From Chrysemys picta bellii (Eukaryota > Chordata > Testudines > Emydidae), in contig NC_088793.1 of the NCBI RefSeq assembly GCF_011386835.1, forward strand, positions 99,804,923 through 99,868,922: 64,000 bases of DNA, read 5' to 3'. Position 1 is the stretch's first letter, and every line of letters starts with the position of its first letter. Of this stretch, positions 1-11,298 are shown in pieces. The notes below the pieces were generated by a model. It saw only the letters and a list, made by a program, of their open reading frames with translations, had not been told where the DNA came from and did no database searches. The position numbers and the translations under genes are program-made.

Positions 1-222
1 AACTGACTCCCACCTGACTCCCTGGCATTTGTCATGGCATGTGGGAAAGTCCCCATTGATTGGAGTATTTGACTCATGAACGGATGTCTTTTTAAAAGAT
101 CAACCACAAATTATTGGGCTGGATGCAGAGATTACTGGGTGAGATTCTATGGCCTATGTTAGGCAGGAAGTCAGACCAAATGATCCTAATGGTTTCTTTT
201 GGTCTTAATCTATGAAAATTTA
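1..222 (+). repeat. CR1 LINE 3' end fragment
   Basis: The segment has the usual 3'-terminal CR1 wording of reptiles: an AAAAGATC stretch, then GATTCTATGGCCTATGTTAGG, then GTCAGACCAAATGATCCTAATGG and a short tail ending TCTATGAAAA. It matches in order the CR1 end at 63585-63890. Only the 3' untranslated part is present, as expected for 5'-truncated LINE copies. It is clearly diverged. Confidence 0.7.
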
Positions 223-636
223 ATTATTTGTTTTTCAGCCTCAGTTGTGGTCTCCAATGTAGTAAGTGGGTCTGCAAGCCAGTTCCTTATCCAGCCCTAG
301 AAAAGGGAGTGGAGCCACACATTATATAGATTGTTCCATCCCACAGTAAAACCCACAGGTGGACTTTTAGGGTAAACATCTGAGGAGAAGCCCCTCCCCC
401 AGGATTAGAAAAGTATGTTATCCCTGGGAAAGTGTGGGGTCAGAGCCCAAACCTGATGGATCTGCAGAAAGCTATGGTTATCTGCATGCAACTACCCTGC
501 CCCTGCATGGACTTTGGCTCCCAGAATCCTTCCCTCTTTTCTCCCTACTAGAATGGTTTCATTGGACCCACACTACTGGGTAATCCTTCTGGCTATGGCT
601 TCTTCTGGGAACTCTGGCAGGACTATGTGAAAAAGG
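223..636. other. No recognisable feature
   Basis: Mixed-composition sequence without a convincing ORF, repeat end or RNA gene. Confidence 0.5.
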
Positions 637-700
637 TAAGGGTCGTCCTTAGGCATACGTGGCTGCGTAGGGCACCCGAAAATTTGGAGCACTACCGGGA
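637..700 (-). repeat. hAT-like end fragment
   Basis: The words GTCCTTAGGCATACG and GGCTGCGTAGGGCACCC resemble the terminal region of the hAT-like element at 13123-13458, read from its right end. No partner end or target duplication was found, so it is a fragment. Confidence 0.4.
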
Positions 701-838
701 CAGCACGTAAGAGCGGGTCTGCTCCTGCACACGCAAGTGCACACTGCAGTCTCCTTTGGCAGGGGCCATATTCATAGAGCCGAATGCACTGGTGCGGCGC
801 ATTCTGCATGAGGGAGAGGGTATGGGGCTCTTTGTGGG

Positions 839-1645
839 TGTGGTGGGGCGATTACCCCACACCTAGAGAGACTGGGCTGCGGCAGGCCTAGGCGCCTGCG
901 CAGACGCGCGGCCAATCAGGAGAGGGCTTACTGGGAGCCAATAAGAAGGCAGATTGGAGCCAGCCAATCAGGGCCTGGCTTAGCCATATAAAAGGCTGCC
1001 CAGAGCAGGAGCAGGGAGGCTGTCCCAGGCCTTCAGAGGGGAAGGTCTGTCTCCAGAGCTGGGAGGCCAGCACCACGGACAGCGCAGTGCAGGCCAGCCT
1101 GAGAAAGTGGGAGAAGGCCCTACTCCATAGCCTGCTAGGCGGCAGGCCTGGGAGGAGGAGGCCTAGCGTAGCGAAGGGCTGTTGGGGAAGTGGTCCAGAG
1201 GGATAGTCAGAGGAGGAAGGAGAAGAAGGACAGTGAGACTGTCACCCGAGGGCCTCTGGACCGGGACTCAGAGTAGTGGGCGGGCCTGAGTCCCGTCCCC
1301 CCCTTTTTCCCCCTTTGTGTGCTGTGCTGCCCCACGCAGGGTCGCAGGGAGCGGCCTGTCAGCACCACACCAGGTCCTGGACTGTGAGGATCGGACTCGA
1401 GGGTGTGGGGCTGTTGTTTAACCACCACCCCCCGAAAGGGGGTGTGATTGGACAAAGGGACACTGTCGGAGGGCAGTGCTCCGGAAGAGGACGCCGACGT
1501 CGGGAGCAACGCAAGTCCGTGCACCCCACAAAGGCGAGACGACAGGCGGAACGCTGCCCACAGAGGGCGCTCTACTGGCGCAAAACTAATTCCCCGAAGC
1601 GGCCAGGAGGAGGCGCCACAGCGGTGAGCTACCGACCCTGTCACA
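839..1645 (+). mobile_element. Solo LTR, Gypsy-like, with perfect 5-bp target duplication
   Basis: The element starts TGTGGTGGGG, ends CCCTGTCACA, and is flanked by GTGGG at 834-838 and 1646-1650, an exact 5-bp duplication. The inner end AACTAATTCCC...CCAGGAGGAGGCGCCAC...GGTGAG strongly resembles the corresponding part of the LTR at 11299-11993, so the two are related. CCAAT boxes and a TATA box lie near the left end, giving the + orientation. No internal retroviral sequence adjoins it, so it is a solo LTR left by recombination. ORFs that cross it are chance. Confidence 0.8.
912..994 (+). promoter_or_regulatory. LTR core promoter: three CCAAT boxes and a TATA box
   Basis: CCAAT motifs begin at 912, 938 and 964, exactly 26 bp apart, and TATAAAAG follows at 987-994. 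Transcription would be expected to start roughly 25-30 bp further on. It is the LTR's own pol II promoter; whether it is still active cannot be told. Confidence 0.6.
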
Positions 1646-1650
1646 GTGGG

Positions 1651-2600
1651 GAACTGTGACTCTTTGCCGCTGTGAGGCGGGCTGGGTGGCTCAGTATCCT
1701 TTGCTGCCTCGTTCCTCCCCACAAGGGGCTGCGAGCCTGGGCTGTCGCAGCATCTGCTGCATACAAAGCTTGATGTGTGTCAGAAATGGGGAAGGGGGGT
1801 TTCTCCTGGGGGTCCATAGGCACCCGTTTAATAATACTGGGTAGGGCCTCATAAATCCTAAGGATGGTCCTGAAAAAGGTAATATAGCCCAGGTTTAGGT
1901 AGAGAGGATAATATGCATACCCTGCCCCTGTCCTCAGTGCACCTGCCAATCCTACTTAGTGTCTGACCCTCCTCAATACAGATCAGGATTCTACCAGATT
2001 TCGCTGAGGAGGAGAACAGTGTCACAGAGGTGGCAGTAACCTCTTTCTTCATGGAAGGCCCCTCTACAAGTGGATCTATGAGAGCACCATCTGTTCTATG
2101 ATGATCTAGTGAATGGTGCCCTTGCAGCATGGCTGGTGTAAGACTATACTGAACTATAAGCCACCAAAATGTTGGCCCTCCCCCTAGAAGATTCAGCATC
2201 ATCATTCCAGGCCTCCCATCCAGACAATGCATAGTCTATACTATCGGTCCTGTACCTGCAACAGGGAATCGCAGTCGACAACCACCTGTGTGTTGTGTGC
2301 TTACACATGGACTTTCTGCAGTGTGGGGCCCCCTTTGATCCTTCTGGCTACCTATCCTGGATCCCAAGGGTCCATGCCTTGACCCCCTCTGTCACACTTA
2401 ATACTGTTATTTTTAACATGGAATTTGGTAATACTTTCTAGAGGCTCAATAGTGAGGAGATACCAGCTTTATTCCAGTGTGGTTCCATTTATTCCATTGT
2501 GAGGGCAGAATCATGGATAGTATTTCTTTATGGTGTTAAGATATTTCAAGACAGAGAAAGAGTGTGCATATCTCGACATTGTTGGGGGTTTACAACATTC
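1651..2600. other. Unassigned sequence right of the solo LTR
   Basis: Contains open frames on the minus strand (1641-1949 and 1858-2232) that show no family motif I recognise. They may be debris of an older element into which the LTR inserted, but composition alone does not prove it. Confidence 0.3.
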
Positions 2601-3479
2601 AGCATCTTGTAGAATTGAACCCGAAGTAAAATATCGGTTGAAGACAGTAACATTAATAAAAATATCATTTTATTCTACAGGCATTCTGAAGTAACCCAAA
2701 GTCAATTGAGATAGCAGTGAATGTAGAATAGCTTAGGCACTGTGCTTTGTTATCTCTGGTAATTAATACCGTTTTGAAATACAAAAGTATTTTTGAAAGC
2801 TCTGTGCCTTGATAGCAAATGAATGTCATGCTGTATGGGATTATTATAAAATATTTCTTTGTCTCACAGGGTGACATATAATCTAACACAAAGAGATGCA
2901 CACATCACATGGTGTTACTGACTTACTAGAAATAAAAGCCGATAATTGTCTATTGAAAGTAGGTATATCTTCAGCAACCTACATTTACATAGTTCCTTTA
3001 TCCTGAAGGTTCCCAACGAATTTTTACAATCTATATAGGAATTGCTCATTCAGCTAACGTGCTTGGAACACAGCATTCTTTTTTCAATAGAAATACAACA
3101 AATGTTTTAATAGACGGAAAGTGAAAATTAACTTTCAATTGAAACTTTAGGGGGAACTTTTAAGTAGGCTGAATGCCAGAATACCAGGGTTAATAATTCT
3201 ACTCCTGCAAAAATGTGCTATGAAGTATTTTAAAGACTACAATTGGTCAAGACCTTCATTTTACAACTGATCCAGAGATGACACTTTCCAACTATACTCA
3301 GGATTTGATTCAATACTGATTTAGAGAAAAGAGTGAATCAGCAATTGAACCTACTGAATCATCAACACCAATTCCTTACAGTTCTCCCAATCAACTGGCC
3401 AGGCCTAAAGCAGCTTGCTATTTTCCAAAGAATTCAGGGGCAGATTTTTCAAGTGTTCAACATAAACAATTGCAGCCCG
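2601..3479. other. AT-rich sequence, no gene
   Basis: AT-rich with no supported coding potential. A short stretch near 2980-3035 resembles an ancient repeat also hinted at near 8711-8765. Confidence 0.45.
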
Positions 3480-3990
3480 ATGCATTAGTGTGATGGGAGG
3501 GGTTCTCCCATCACTGTAGCTAATCCACCCCCTGAGAGGCGGTATCTAGGGCCTGGTCTACACTGGGGGGGAGCGATGTAAGATACGCATCTTCAGCTAC
3601 AGGAATACCGTAGCTGAAGTCGACATATCTTATTACGACTTACCTCCTGTCCTCACGGCACGGGATCAACGGCCGCGGCTCCCCCGTCAACTCCACTACC
3701 GCTGCTCACTCCGGTGGAGTTCCAGAGTCGACGGGGAGTGCGTTGGGGGATTGATATATTGTGTCTTAACGAGATGCGATATATCGATCCCCGATAAATC
3801 GATCGCTACCCGCCAATTCAGCGGGTAGTCTGGACGTACCCTAGGTTGAAAAGTCTTCCATCCACCTAGCACTGTCTACACTGGGCAGGACGGGTAGGTC
3901 ATCTTAACCAAGTTGCTCAGGGGTGTTGGATTTTTCATATCCCTGAGTGATGTGGGTCAACCTAACTTTTTAGCAAAGACCTGTCCTAAG
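3480..3990. mobile_element. Harbinger-type MITE, interrupted by a second MITE
   Basis: The two halves, 3480-3548 and 3841-3990, together align with the MITE at 24089-24382. Shared words include TCTCCCATC..TGTAG.TAATCCACC on the left, and the hairpin GGGTGT..GATTTTTCA..CCCTGAG on the right. The left end is truncated or too diverged to place. Joining the halves across the inner element restores a continuous copy. Confidence 0.65.
3549..3840. mobile_element. 292-bp Harbinger-type MITE nested in an older MITE
   Basis: Starts GGGCCTGGTCTACACTGG, ends GGACGTACC, and is flanked by CTA at 3546-3548 and 3841-3843. It is non-coding. The same family recurs at 58275-58571, sharing GTAGCTGAAGTCGAC, GGGGATTGAT and TCGATCCC..T..ATCGATCGCT. 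It cuts the MITE at 3480-3990. Confidence 0.8.
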
Positions 3991-5045
3991 TAATCCAGCC
4001 ATAACGTTTAATAGTTAGAAAGAATGGAACCACTGGAAATGAGCCACTTACACATGCAATGACCTTAGGCATTAGGATTTTCAGTACTCTGCAGGATCAC
4101 CCTAAAAGAACAGTTTATAGCAGTGCTTGAGGTCAAAGCAGTAGTATTCTAGGATATTTTTATGCAGTTACTTTAAACCAAATTCTTTTGTTTCAACGTC
4201 TATCTTGATGACTCCGTTATTTGATTAGAGTCAAATGTTAAATAGTTCTAATAAGGAACTCTGTCCTTACAAAGGGAAAAGGGTGCTAAAACTCTGTTCA
4301 AACAAAAGTCCTATAATGCATTGAGCTTCGCTAGGTGGCAGCATAGTTAGTGACTTTCTTTTAAGCACAACTGAAAAATGCACCTCACATCCCATGTATG
4401 TTTGACATATACTTTAAAGAAACTGGATAGGAAATTTGAATGAGGAGTCAGAAAGAGGCAACAGACAAGCAGGTCACCTGGGAAATTAACATTAAACATA
4501 AACAAAACTACTTTAGGACCTTAAGATCAACCACACTATTTTAGCAAAGCCCAGACTACAGTATATGTCTAAAATGATGCACTAGGTATACATATCCTAA
4601 ATGAAAATCAGTCTCTATGAATTCCTAGCTAAGGTAGACTAGTCCTTATGCACCTAATAAGGGGTAGTAACAGAGTGGCAGGTTCTAAGACCCCCTTGAC
4701 ATTTTATATTTGCACTGTACATGCCTATTTTAGGAAGTTGCCTTCCTTCTCTTCAGTGAAAACCTAGGTTAAACCCTAGTAATCAGGAAAATTTGGTACT
4801 AAAACATAAATGGACTGAAATAATCCAGTCTGCTTAAACTCCTGGCCTCCACTCCTCCATACATACCCTGTGATCAATGGTTGTGGATTCTGAAGGGATA
4901 ATTATGGTTTATTAAAATGTTCTGTGAGCAAGCTATTTCCTGGTACACTCAAACACAATTATCCAGTGATCTATGATCTCCAGCATCATGCTCAGCCAGT
5001 ACTTCTTAGCTCTTTGCAAGTGTGTTTGCAGTAACATTGCTGCTA
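3991..5045. other. AT-rich sequence, no gene
   Basis: No supported ORF, RNA gene or clear repeat; probably old intergenic or intronic sequence. Confidence 0.45.
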
Positions 5046-5260
5046 AGTGATTTAGGACCCAATCCTGCAGCATTTACTCAGGCAAAGTTTTCATTGTCTG
5101 TAGAATTTTGCCTGCGGGATCAGTTCCTTTAAATTACAAGCCTTGAGACTAATCCTCCAATTAAAGTCAATGGAAGTTTTGCCATTAACTTTACTGAGGC
5201 ACATTTGAGTCCTTGGTGTTTTCCAGTGACATTATCTTGCTGCTTTGACTTTCCTTTCAT
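5046..5260 (+). repeat. Ancient interspersed repeat, copy A
   Basis: Contains CCAATCCTGCAGCATTTACTC and TCAATGGAAGTTTTGCCATTAAC. The same words in the same order occur at 5766-5940. The wording is typical of old amniote-wide repeats; the family was not assigned. Confidence 0.5.
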
Positions 5261-5329
5261 TATGAAAGAAACATATTTTTATAGGTCACATATATCAATG
5301 CAGTCCCAAATTGAATTCCAGCCTTGGTA

Positions 5330-5415
5330 TTTAATCAGGGGGATTGGCTGCCATTCACAAATAGCTTGAGCTGTGCTCTTGCTGTTTATGATTTCAGCAG
5401 TATCCCCTGATTAAA
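5330..5415. repeat. Inverted repeat, 14-15 bp arms
   Basis: TTTAATCAGGGGGAT at 5330-5344 is mirrored by ATCCCCTGATTAAA at 5402-5415 with one base difference. It may be the remains of a small foldback element. Confidence 0.45.
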
Positions 5416-5765
5416 TTACAACCTTGTTCAATCATGGATGATGTATTCTTTTACATTTTTGGCAGCAGATCTATGGCACAGAAGCAATGTATAATGTGTT
5501 GTAAATGCTATTGTTTATAATAAAATAGGATATATTTTGTATATTGATCCATCTATTTTTCTTCCATGGGGAAAAGGAAAATAGGAAACTTTAAATTCAG
5601 GGGAACTCTAGGAGGCTGGTAACTCCAGTCCAAATTATGCATATTTGAATCTACTCACCACTACCCTAAATCTTGAGAGAATCTGTTTGGGGATTGGAGG
5701 AGGAGATATAGCAGGATATGCATTTAACTAATATAGTTACACAGTAACACTATGGCTAAGACACA

Positions 5766-5940
5766 TGGGGCCCAATCTTGCAGTATTTACTCAGGAAAAA
5801 ATTGTCTATAAGGATTCAGGCTCAATTCCTTAAATCACACACTTTGATCCTGTTCTCACTGAAATCAATGGGAGTTTTGCCATTAACTTCATTGAAATTA
5901 ATCATGTCTTGCTTCTTCGACTCTCCTTTCATTACTGAGG
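5766..5940 (+). repeat. Ancient interspersed repeat, copy B
   Basis: Second copy of the repeat at 5046-5260, in the same orientation and about 720 bp away. The overlapping 92-residue open frame (5778-6056) is repeat-derived and not called. Confidence 0.5.
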
Positions 5941-7465
5941 ATGCTCAACTACTAGACCCCCTACTTCCACCAGTAGGGCTCCCCGATCACCTCCCCAACT
6001 GTGATGGGGAGAGCATACTGTGTGGCACTGCTCTATCCCTGTGTGCTAGTGGGTAGGGAGGGGCTTGACACAGCCTTGACTCCATCCCCCAGCACTATGG
6101 CCAGTGGAACTGAGTTGGCATGGGGTTGGGAGAGTGATGTGCACCAGGTAAGGGGCTATAACAGATAAGTCACAATTCCTTCCCTGGGTTGCTCTTAGGA
6201 CAGCCCAGATGCATGCCATCATGCCTTAAGGAGGATTGTGCCAAAAGGCACATTCTAACGCTAAAGATCTGTAAATAATTTTGATTAAGAAAGATTAAAT
6301 ACCTTCATGTCTGCTTTCAAGCTAGGAATCGGTGGCACTGGAAAATGTCAACTCTTTAAAATAAGTACAATGTTTCCTTCTTTCAATAAGTATCTGTTTG
6401 GAAATGATAAATTGATTCTTCTGCTATGTACTTTCTTTGTTCCTTTTTTTTTTTTGGCAGCCATTTTATCTTCTAATTAGCTAAAACATGTGTTATTGAT
6501 TTACCATTGTAGAATGTCCAGAAATTATAGCATGAGCAATTATTCCAACCTCTGTTTTCTCCTTGAGGTAGAAGCTAAATCTTAATGCATGCTTTCCTGA
6601 AGATCTCTTTAAATAAAATCACTGTACTTAAAAACAAAAACCAACAACAACCCTAATAATAGGTGGCAAGGGCCTGGGAATGACTATGTTACCATCAAGT
6701 ACAAGCCAGTGTTTTGTCTTCAGTGGAGAAGAGTCAAACCCACAAATGATGGTCAAGGACAAGTCTATTGTTTAAATTATTTCCATGAGTCATAGTCAAG
6801 TGCAGAATAAAATAATGGACTCAAATATTAGGAGTGTGGCTTGATTTTTGTAAAATACACTCTTAGTTAAAGTATTATATGATTTTGATTTGGATAGAAC
6901 TATGTTGTAGAGGTCCCACATGAAGACTCCTTTTTAAGGACAAAATGTAATGAAACCAACTTCAGCTCTAGAAACTAGCAGGCATTTCAGGTTGGTTTGA
7001 AAAAAGTGGGAGCAGTAAGAAATCAATAAGACATTCAACAATATGAAAAGTAACTAAAAAGCATGTTAATATTTTGTGTGTACTTCACAAGTGAGTCATG
7101 ATCGTGCTAACTCGTACCCATGCAAGCAGTGTTGCTGAAATCAAGGGCACTACTTAAATGAATAAAGGGTGCATGACTGAGTCTTAACTTCAATATTGTC
7201 ACAATGTGATTGAACGTAACATTCTAACATTAAAGATCTGAAAGGCATTTAGGGGAATACAGAATTTTCATGATGAGGTTACTGTGAAATTGTGAGCTGT
7301 ATAGAAATTACAGTACAATTAAGTCATAGGTGAATAGCAGTTGTATTATTACTAATGCTATTGTAATATGCAGTGTTACCAGATACTATGTTGATGAATG
7401 CAGAATAAGAACCTGAACAGAAGAAAGCAGGACCAATGCAAATCATTGTGCATCAGCAAGGCTGT
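5941..7465. other. AT-rich sequence, no gene
   Basis: No convincing ORF or complete repeat. There is a poly-T run near 6447. Confidence 0.45.
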
Positions 7466-7495
7466 TTAGAGGCTTATCTACATGAATGCTTAGTA

Positions 7496-7804
7496 CAGGG
7501 GTAGGCGACCTATGGCATCCGTGCCAAACGTGGCACACCAGCTGATTTTCAGTGGCACTCACACTGCCTGGGTCCTGGCCTGTCTGGGGGGGCTCTGCAT
7601 TTTAATTTAATTTTAAATGAAGCTTCTTAAAAATTTTAAAAACCTTATTTACTTTACATACAACAATAGTTTAGTTATGTATTATAGACTTATAGAAAGA
7701 GACCTTCTAAAAACGTTAAAATGTATTACTGGCACGCGAAACCTTAAATTAGAGTGAATAAATTAAGACTCGGCACACCACTTCTGAAAGGTTGCCGACC
7801 CCTG
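7496..7804 (+). mobile_element. 309-bp non-autonomous hAT, perfect 8-bp duplication
   Basis: Ends CAGGGGTAGGCGACC and GGTTGCCGACCCCTG form inverted repeats. The flanks at 7488-7495 and 7805-7812 are both GCTTAGTA, an exact 8-bp duplication as expected for hAT. The AT-rich core (GAAGCTTCTTAAAAAT, TATAGAAAGAGACCTTCTAAAAACG) is shared with the inverted copy at 18458-18770. It is non-coding. Confidence 0.9.
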
Positions 7805-7827
7805 GCTTAGTATGTGGCAAACTGGGG

Positions 7828-7963
7828 TGTGGATCACTTGATGATTACCTGTTCTGTTCATTCCCTCTGGGGCACCTGGCATTGGCCACTTTCGCGGGAG
7901 ACAGGATATTGGCCTAGATGGACCTTTGGTCTGACCCAGTAGGGCCGTTCTTATGTTCCTATA
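7828..7963 (+). repeat. CR1 LINE 3' end fragment
   Basis: Reads CACTTGATGATTACCTG, CTGGGGCACCTGGCATTGG, ACAGGATATTGGC, CTAGATGGACCTTTGG, TCTGACCCAGTAGGGC and TTCTTATGTTCC in that order. This is the standard 3' end of one CR1 subfamily of turtles and crocodilians. It is 5'-truncated and sits inside the MITE at 7469-8156. Confidence 0.85.
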
Positions 7964-8159
7964 TTCTACCCACACTAGTTTGCTAACTGTACACTAACTG
8001 TAATTCATTAATGTGTTTTGATCTAGTCTCTTTCAAAGTGGTGTAGATCAAAATGCATTAACAAACTATTAGTGCCCATCAGCATGCAGCTGGCTAGTAT
8101 GGGGTAGGATTCACACCCCAGGTTGCTGTGAATTAAATGTTCATCTAGACAAGCCCTAA

Positions 8160-8769
8160 GCGAGTTCAGAACTTTCTGTGTGGGCCAGGTGGCTCTCACA
8201 GCATGAAAGATTTTCAGATTGGCAGAGTTCATATACATGGTCAATATACAATTCTAGTCCTCATATCAGGGGCTAAATTTATGTGTGTATTGTCGATGCT
8301 CCTAAAATTCTCTCCCTGTATGCAATGGGCTTAGTGTAAAACCTAAACAAGATTTGCAGGGGCAGCTTCTTTCTTACTTTTTCCAAAATCATGGCTAGGT
8401 CTGAAGTAGGTGTAAAGCACTCACAAATCAGAACAGTAGCACTTCACAGCCCCGTTGCTCAGGTGTAACTGATTACATAAGGTGCTTGGCAGGGGAGAGT
8501 CAGACTCACATGGTCAATAGAGATGTTATGCAGGCTCAAAAAACCCCAAACCAAATGAACAAAAAAAACCCCCACACAAACACTGCTGGAGAATCTGGAT
8601 TCTGGGAAATCACTCTTCTGAACTGCAAGATAAGTCGACTTATGTATTTCTTAAGTTAGTTATACCCTGAGAATGTTATGGTAGGTCAATGACTCAAAGA
8701 AAAGAAGACAATTATCTTACATTTATATGGTTCCTTTTACAATAAATGACCCCAAAGTGCTTTGTAGAC
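8160..8769. other. No gene; possible ancient repeat near 8711-8765
   Basis: AT-rich, with an A-rich patch at 8540-8580. The word CATTTATATGGTTCC..CCCAAAGTGCTTTGTA is typical of an old SINE/LINE tail. Confidence 0.4.
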
Positions 8770-8772
8770 TTA

Positions 8773-9280
8773 AGAACTTGTCTATATTAGATAAATTGTA
8801 TTGGTTTAACAAACTCAATTTGAGGTTGATCTAGTTAAATCAGTTCAAATCTTTATGGCAGACACATACAAATTATCTTAACACTCATGTATTATTTTTA
8901 GTAGTATTACCATATCACCTAGGTGCCCCAGTCATGTATCAGGACCTCATTGTGTTAGGTGCTGTACAAACAAAATAAAAAAAGACAATCTGTGCCCTAA
9001 AGACACTGCAATGCAAGTATAAGACAAGAGACAACAGATGGAGACAGACAGAGGAGTACAATGAGATAATAATATTGATCAGTATGATAGGCAGTGATCT
9101 CAGCACATCAGCAGCCCAACTATTGTTAATTTTTTTGCAGGCATCACAGGCAAAGGAGAATTTAAAAGATAAATTAGTTTAGCTTAGAAAGGTAATTTTA
9201 AATGCAAGTTAAAATGATTTAGGTTAAATTTAAAATCTATTTAATTAAACTGGAACATTTTTTCTAGTGTAGACAAAGCC
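8773..9280. mobile_element. Harbinger-type MITE with TTA duplications, carrying an older-type repeat
   Basis: The left end AGAACTTGTCTATATTAG and the reverse complement of the right end, GGCTTTGTCTACACTAG, are inverted repeats. TTA lies at 8770-8772 and 9281-9283. The inner segment 8885-9170 is a separate repeat, so the MITE proper is only about 220 bp. Confidence 0.7.
8885..9170 (+). repeat. L3/CR1-like or SINE repeat
   Basis: Contains CACCTAGGTGCCCCAGTCATG, GTGTTAGGTGCTGTACAAAC, GACAAGAGACAACAGATGG and AGTATGATAGGCAGTG. It has partial relatives at 19040-19170 and 42784-42905. This abundant reptile repeat resembles L3-type LINE tails; exact class not assigned. Confidence 0.6.
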
Positions 9281-9283
9281 TTA

Positions 9284-11293
9284 GGGTCCAATGGTATACT
9301 GGGATCTGCAAAGCTCCATGGGACTTTCCGTGGGTGGTAGGATCCATGCTAGCAGATCCCAAAGTAGCATCTGGGCCTTACCAATCTAAATTATACAGAT
9401 GGTTTAACTTTCTCCACAACTGAAATGCAGTCACCTAGCTACCCTATATAGAAGCAAGGGGCCGGAACTGAAGAAGAATACTGTAACAAATTGAAACGGC
9501 AGGGGGAAATCTAGATAGTGAGAATGTAATTACCCACACTGGAATTTAGTTAGGAGACCAAGGTTAACATCACCAGTCTTGAGAGTCAGAAAAAGTGTCT
9601 GAGAATGTCAGTAATCCCTTCAATTTACAGGAAAACTTTTCCATTGACAGTTAACGTAAGTAAATGCTATTCAGAGCATAGCTTTGCCATCCTTTCATAT
9701 TCTGAATTCACATTGAAGCCAATGGGAATTTGAGTGCAGACCGATGGCACAACTGGCTGATGTGTATATGTATGAGACAGCTACAATGCAACAATTCTTG
9801 TATCCAAAGTAAGCTTGATTAGGTTTGACAAAATTTGATTATTTTTTTTAAATATTTCAGTGGATAGTCTCTTTATTTTTAACCACTTTTTATTTATCAG
9901 TATAAATTTTCACAGTTGCCAGAAATTGTGGACGGGGGTTAGGCAATAATTATTTAATGACAGCAGACAGATTCAAAATGTTAAAGCTTTATAATCGTTA
10001 AAACAGATTGTATTTTGACATGTGATGGGTTGACAAAGTAAATATTCTTAACTCAAACTCTAAGACTTTCTCAAGCAACATTTTCCTTACTTTGCCTAGC
10101 TGTGCATTTTTATTATTGATGGAAATATTTTTTCATCGGTCTGTGTTTACAGTGAAATTGACACGTGCCTACATTTACCGATAAAAATTGAATTCTTCCA
10201 AATTCCTCCAGTCGATCATGCTGAGTTTTGGCCACCCTGTTAATGAGGGCATTTTCCAGTATGAAGAGAGATTTAAAATAAATAGATCCCAACACAGCTC
10301 GTCAAACTTTAGTTATGGAGACAATTTGTGGAATGCCTTGGGATTCTGGCTAAATTCAACAGTGGAGCTTTCAGGCTGTCCGCTATGTGCTCAGTGGCAA
10401 ACATGTTGTGGCAATTAACAATATTCTAAGGCAGGGGGTCAGACTCATTCTGTGGAGAGACCAAACTGTGTTCCACAATCTAGTCTTTAATTTAGAAAAC
10501 ATGTATGTTTCTAGCCTTTATGGTTGCTTAGAAAATCTTAAAAACATTAGTTGAATGTAAACAAAAGCAGTGTGTTCTTTCTGAAACTGCAGAAAACCTG
10601 AAACAATAGCTCTGAGAACTGAGAGCTACCCCCATTCATGTCAGTGTGGTATTTAACTCTGACACATAAACAAACAAAGATGGCAACATTGTCAACTATT
10701 TCACTGCTGCTAATTTTAGCAGAAAAACCTTAACTATTGTGCTTATCCCCCAATCATTTCCCACTGCTTTTCGGTGCTAAAACCTTCAATTTCCCTGAAA
10801 TCTTTTATGATGATTTTTATGTGTTTTCAACATAAAATTTGCAGCACCTAGAAAACTGAGAATATAAAAAAGGCATAAAATACACTAAATATCAAAATAA
10901 ATATCACTGGGGTATGTCATTGAATGTATTAATCAATTAATACTTAATTCAGTTAAGTTCTTTTTAAATTTAAATGGTGTTGCCACCGTATTTTCAGTCT
11001 GCTGCAGAAATTAGAACGTCTTGTCACAGAATTTAGGCCCAGCTTTCTGCAAGTCACATCAGTTCTTGATCACCATTGTCATTGTATTTTCTGAACCTTT
11101 ATCTGATAACAGCAGGTTACTATGCTTCTTCATAATTCCTTTCAATTTTTACGAGTTATGGCACTGGTACCGCATTGCCTTCGTGGCAATATTTCCCCCA
11201 CTTCTTCCTCTGTAATTACATACTAAGAATCTTTGGTGTATATACATCTTGGGAGATAGGGAGTAGTCTGTAGGATTCTTTACTCTGGGCTGT
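9284..11293. other. AT-rich sequence, no gene
   Basis: About 2 kb without supported genes. Open frames at 10113-10295, 10188-10418 and 11021-11215 have no recognisable motifs and are taken as chance. Confidence 0.45.
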
Positions 11294-11298
11294 TGTTC

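Larger units (their letters stand above)
7469..8156. mobile_element. MITE with two later insertions inside
   Basis: The left end (GAGGCTTATCTACATGAA, continuing beyond the hAT to TGGGGTGTG near 7828) and the reverse complement of the right end (AGGGCTTGTCTAGATGAA ... CCTGGGGTGTG) align as terminal inverted repeats of about 46 bp. Flanks are TTA on the left and TAA on the right. A hAT element and a CR1 end account for much of its present length. It is non-coding and the ends are Harbinger-like. Confidence 0.6.

Noticed and set aside
1207..1722. 171-residue minus-strand ORF
   Set aside because: It lies mainly in a solo LTR and crosses its end, so it cannot be one gene.
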